From positions 62,001 to 126,000 of the forward strand of contig JAMXLJ010000011.1 in assembly GCA_024281095.1 (NCBI GenBank): 64,000 nucleotides of DNA. Reading direction: 5' to 3'. This document shows positions 63,414 to 64,000 of this stretch, piece after piece. The translations under genes were made by a program, and so were the position numbers. Under the pieces are notes generated by a model. The model did not search any database. It worked only from the letters and a program-made list of their open reading frames with translations, and had not been told where the DNA came from. How positions within the stretch are numbered: position 1 is the first letter of the stretch; every line of letters starts with the position of its first letter. Source of the stretch: Acidimicrobiia bacterium. GTDB lineage: Bacteria; Actinomycetota; Acidimicrobiia; IMCC26256; JAMXLJ01.

Positions 63414-64000
63414 ATGGCGATGCCTCGGGACGTCGGAATCGTCGATCTCATGATCGGCTTCCCGAGCGCTGATGCACGTCGCCATTACGACTTCATGCAG
63501 TCGCAGTTGCGCGACGCCGAGAGCCAGGGCATGGAGTTCCCGGCCGAGTACATGTTCAAGCAGGTACCGAACCGACTCGAGGAGGGTGCGGATCCGGTCG
63601 CGGTCACCCTGGCCGAGATGGACCGCCACGGCATCACGATCGGTCTGGTCGGTCTCGGCGGGAAACGCACCGCGCAGGCACTGAAGGAACACCCCGACCG
63701 CTTCGTGGCGAGCCTCGAGATCGACCCGAACGACATCACCGGCGCGGTGCGCAGCATTCGGCGGGCCCACGACGAGCACGGGATCAAGGCGGTCACCACC
63801 TTTCCGGCCGGATGCAATCCGCAGGTGGCGGTGAGCGACCGCCGCTACTACCCGATCTACCAGACGTGCATCGACCTCGACATCCCGATCATCGCCAACG
63901 CCGGGATCGCGGGCCCGCGCCTTCCGTCGGCCTGCCAAGACGTCATGCACTTCGACCAGGTCTGTTACGACTTCCCCGAGCTCCGCATCGTGATGCGCCA
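63414..64000 (+). CDS. Amidohydrolase_2-family metal-dependent hydrolase (3' end outside window)
   Basis: 195 codons to the right edge, no stop. MPRDVGIVDLMIGFPSADAR opens with a variant of the metal-site strand; EMDRHGITIGLVGLGG and HPDRFVASLEIDPNDITGAV follow the ACMSD-like pattern, as does FPAGCNPQVAVSDRRYYPIY. The catalytic C-terminal half is missing from the window. GGAAAGGGA lies ~7 nt before the ATG. It is the second Amidohydrolase_2 gene in the window (the other at 30994-32187). Confidence 0.85.
   Translation, partial: MAMPRDVGIVDLMIGFPSADARRHYDFMQSQLRDAESQGMEFPAEYMFKQVPNRLEEGADPVAVTLAEMDRHGITIGLVGLGGKRTAQALKEHPDRFVASLEIDPNDITGAVRSIRRAHDEHGIKAVTTFPAGCNPQVAVSDRRYYPIYQTCIDLDIPIIANAGIAGPRLPSACQDVMHFDQVCYDFPELRIVMR

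Overview
The window is about 64 kb of dense, very GC-rich DNA with strong GC3 bias and many GTG starts. It carries many acyl-CoA dehydrogenases, crotonases, FadD, a P450 and amidohydrolases. This points to an actinomycete, and the gene repertoire fits an uncultured Acidimicrobiia-type lineage; that placement is inference, since no rRNA is present. Many genes look leaderless: a TANNNT -10 box lies 6-9 nt before the start codon. No tRNA, rRNA, CRISPR array, insertion sequence or prophage was seen.

Layout. 1-2970 (-): branched-chain amino-acid-type ABC importer (LivK lipoprotein and a fused LivH-LivM permease running off the left edge). 3132-4730: ABC-F protein. 4741-10569 (-): complete Dpp/Opp-type peptide importer behind a clear promoter and palindromic operator. 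10834-13722: pyrophosphatase, ArfB-type rescue factor, channel-like membrane protein and LmbE-type deacetylase. 13726-17936: TetR regulator, MaoC hydratase, (3R)-hydroxyacyl-CoA dehydrogenase-type SDR, TIM-barrel protein and cytochrome P450. 18985-21703: an operon with a UGSC-motif selenoprotein (in-frame TGA at 19276), an unrecognised partner and a Gfo/Idh oxidoreductase. 21722-27277: nitroreductase, LuxR regulator with an excised receiver, two GT-C glycosyltransferases and a formyl-THF cyclo-ligase-like protein. 27293-34934: FadD17-like ligase, acyl-CoA dehydrogenase, VOC protein, cold-shock protein, amidohydrolase, ALDH, HAD and PEBP proteins. 34931-42095 (-): an operon of hydantoinase/oxoprolinase B and A subunits, gluconate-dehydrogenase-3-like subunit, GMC oxidoreductase and crotonase. 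42333-53501: TenA/PqqC-like protein, acyl-CoA dehydrogenase pair with an SDR, GH1, phosphotriesterase-like hydrolase, and a crotonase/thiolase/HMGCS-DUF35 set. 53612-63326: PAS-GGDEF-EAL protein, DsbB plus membrane thioredoxin, NAD salvage pair pncB-pncA, M50-CBS protease, ABC ATPase and a GAF histidine kinase. A partial amidohydrolase runs off the right edge.

What links it: a recurrent 18-bp palindrome (consensus CCTGACACNNGCGTCAGG, core TGAC-N6-GTCA) lies in front of livK (imperfect), the P450, the selenoprotein operon, the hydantoinase operon, the TenA-like gene and the SDR/acyl-CoA dehydrogenase operon. A degenerate copy overlaps the -35 box of the local TetR gene. This suggests a single catabolic regulon in which an unusual substrate is imported, oxidised and channelled into beta-oxidation, with the UGSC selenoprotein as a member. 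The substrate cannot be read from the sequence.
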